From contig JBBRRA010000010.1 in assembly GCA_038225475.1 (NCBI GenBank), positions 1 through 64,000 of the forward strand: DNA of 64,000 bases, written 5' to 3'. The position numbers and the translations under genes were made by a program. Below are positions 61,546 to 64,000 of this stretch, in pieces (position 1 is the first letter of the stretch; the number at the start of each line of letters is the position of its first letter). The stretch comes from Polymorphobacter_B sp038225475 (GTDB lineage: Bacteria > Pseudomonadota > Alphaproteobacteria > Sphingomonadales > Sphingomonadaceae). The notes under the pieces are model-generated. The model was not told the DNA's origin. It worked only from the letters and a program-made list of their open reading frames with translations, and made no database searches.

Positions 61546-62489
61546 GCCAGCGGTTCGCGGCCGATGTCGCAGCCGTGCTGGGGCGTGACCTCGCGCCGGG
61601 CGAAGCATTCGCGGTGGCGGTGTCGGGCGGCCCCGACAGCCTCGCGCTGCTCGGGCTTGCGGCGGCGGCGTTCGGCGAGCGCGTTTGTGTCCTGACGGTC
61701 GATCACGGCTTGCGCGACGCGGCCGCGGCCGAGGCGGCAGGCGTCGGCGTCCATGCCGCCGGGCTCGGCGTGCGGCATGCGACACTGCGCTGGACCGGGG
61801 CCAAGCCCGTGGGCAATCTGCAGGCGGAGGCGCGCGCGGCGCGCTACCGGTTGATGGCGGAATGGTGCGCGGCGCACGGTGTCGCGTGGCTGGCGACGGC
61901 GCATCATGCCGACGATCAGGCCGAAACGCTGCTGTTGCGGCTGGCGCGCGGGGCCGGGATCGGCGGGCTGGCGGGTATTCGCCGGTCGCGCGCTGTCGGC
62001 GGCGGCGTCACGCTGGTTAGGCCGCTGCTCGGCTGGCGGCGGCACGAGCTTGCCGAAGTCGTCGCGGCGGCGCGGTGGCAGGCGGTCGACGATCCGGCCA
62101 ATCATGCGACGCGCTTTGACCGGACACAGGCGCGCGCGCTGCTGGCGGCAACGCCTTGGCTTGCCGCCGACCGGATGGCGGCGGCGGCGGCGCATCTCGC
62201 CGATGCCGAAGCGGCGCTCGACTGGACCGCCGGGATCGCCTGGGCGGGGCGCGCCGTCGTGCGCGCAGCGGGTGTCGACCTCGATGCTGCCGGGCTGCCG
62301 CGCGAGCTGCAACGGCGGCTGCTGGTGCGGGTGGTCGCGGAACTGGCACCGTCGGCGATCCCCGATGGCCCGGCGATCGACCGCTGGGGTGCAACGCTCT
62401 GTGGCGGTGGCAGCGCGACGCTCGCCGGAGTCGCGGGGCGCGGCGGGACGCTTTGGTGTTTCACACCGGCACCGCCACGCCGTAAATGA
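61533..62489 (+). CDS. tilS: tRNA(Ile)-lysidine synthetase
   Basis: A 318-residue enzyme that modifies C34 of tRNA-Ile2 to lysidine so that it reads AUA. The N-type PP-loop is AVAVSGGPDSLALLG near residue 26. TAHHADDQAETLLLRLARGAG is the second family motif. The C-terminal part is short relative to E. coli TilS, as often in alphaproteobacteria. The start is GTG 61533, giving a 13-base overlap with the cpoB-like gene. A longer frame upstream is spurious. Confidence 0.92.
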   Translation: MRGLSQRFAADVAAVLGRDLAPGEAFAVAVSGGPDSLALLGLAAAAFGERVCVLTVDHGLRDAAAAEAAGVGVHAAGLGVRHATLRWTGAKPVGNLQAEARAARYRLMAEWCAAHGVAWLATAHHADDQAETLLLRLARGAGIGGLAGIRRSRAVGGGVTLVRPLLGWRRHELAEVVAAARWQAVDDPANHATRFDRTQARALLAATPWLAADRMAAAAAHLADAEAALDWTAGIAWAGRAVVRAAGVDLDAAGLPRELQRRLLVRVVAELAPSAIPDGPAIDRWGATLCGGGSATLAGVAGRGGTLWCFTPAPPRRK

Positions 62490-62541
62490 GCGTATGAATG
62501 CGGCTGGTGGTCGCTTTTGTCGCGTGCGGCGCATCGGGTGA

Positions 62542-62569
62542 TTGCACGAACGCGTAACATGCCTATCTT
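62542..62569 (+). promoter_or_regulatory. Candidate sigma-70 promoter for ftsH
   Basis: TTGCAC (62542-62547) and TATCTT (62564-62569) are 16 bases apart, with the ftsH ATG 37 bases beyond the -10. I see no good sigma-32 site here, so ftsH may have a housekeeping promoter in addition to read-through from tilS. Confidence 0.45.
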
Positions 62570-62605
62570 GTCCACAGAGAAGTTTTCGCAAAAAGGCACT
62601 GCCCG

Positions 62606-64000
<1,395 letters not shown>

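Noticed and set aside
62490..62605. Heat-shock (sigma-32) promoter for ftsH
   Set aside because: No CTTGAA with CCCCAT at the right spacing could be found; a sigma-70-like site fits better.

Overview
This is a gene-dense, GC-rich chromosomal segment of an alphaproteobacterium, most likely a member of the Sphingomonadales. The evidence is the gene order (xerD divergent from aroK-aroB, lysC divergent from ubiG, lysC next to ptsP, a YbgF-type gene followed by tilS and ftsH), a periplasmic PaoABC-type oxidase, CobS/CobT without CobN, and an EcfG-type (GGAAC-N16-CGTT) promoter. Overlapping ATGA, GTGA, TTGA and TGATG junctions are frequent, and GTG/TTG starts are common. I found no tRNA, rRNA, CRISPR array, insertion sequence or prophage gene. 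Large antisense reading frames are GC shadows and are not annotated.

Region by region. 1-6 kb: a minus-strand cluster of a 25-residue hydrophobic peptide, a glutamine-synthetase-like gamma-glutamyl-amine ligase and a PotD-like lipoprotein, then an acyl-CoA synthetase, an MFS permease and (6-8 kb) a secreted M13 peptidase. 8-13 kb: small membrane protein / 601-aa unknown exported protein / xerD, divergent from aroK-aroB-DUF2256. 13-15.5 kb: class II aldolase behind a strong promoter and a long leader, DUF423, acyl-CoA dehydrogenase. 15.5-24 kb: AMP nucleosidase, a phytochelatin-synthase-like cysteine peptidase, an NADP-dependent oxidoreductase, an IscU-like scaffold, M20 and M61 peptidases and der. 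24-28 kb: an alpha/beta hydrolase broken by one in-frame stop sits between der and bamB-yfgM-panB. 28-32 kb: paoABC.

32-41 kb: cobS-DUF3291-cobT, two glycine-zipper proteins, recQ, GNAT, exported RidA, rpmB, lrgAB, YciI. 41-47 kb: DUF523, ptsP, nitronate monooxygenase and lysC (overlapping), divergent ubiG. 47-54.5 kb: RcnB with a repeat tract, chrA, a LytS/LytTR two-component pair, ferredoxin, alkA-like glycosylase, a SpoU-type methyltransferase and rmuC. 54.6-57.8 kb: SMP-30 lactonase plus alpha/beta hydrolase behind a 23-bp palindrome, tadA, a membrane protein and an AT-richer TM2 protein. 57.8-64 kb: typA, a RodZ-like protein, a CpoB/YbgF-like protein, tilS and the first 465 codons of ftsH.

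Most of the window is core housekeeping: shikimate, pantothenate, lysine and ubiquinone synthesis, envelope assembly, translation factors and proteolysis. The parts worth a second look are the phytochelatin-synthase-like peptidase, the nonsense-interrupted hydrolase between bamB and der, the 25-residue peptide, the DUF3291 gene inside cobS-cobT, the unknown 601-aa xerD neighbour, and several palindromes and hairpins in short intergenic gaps.
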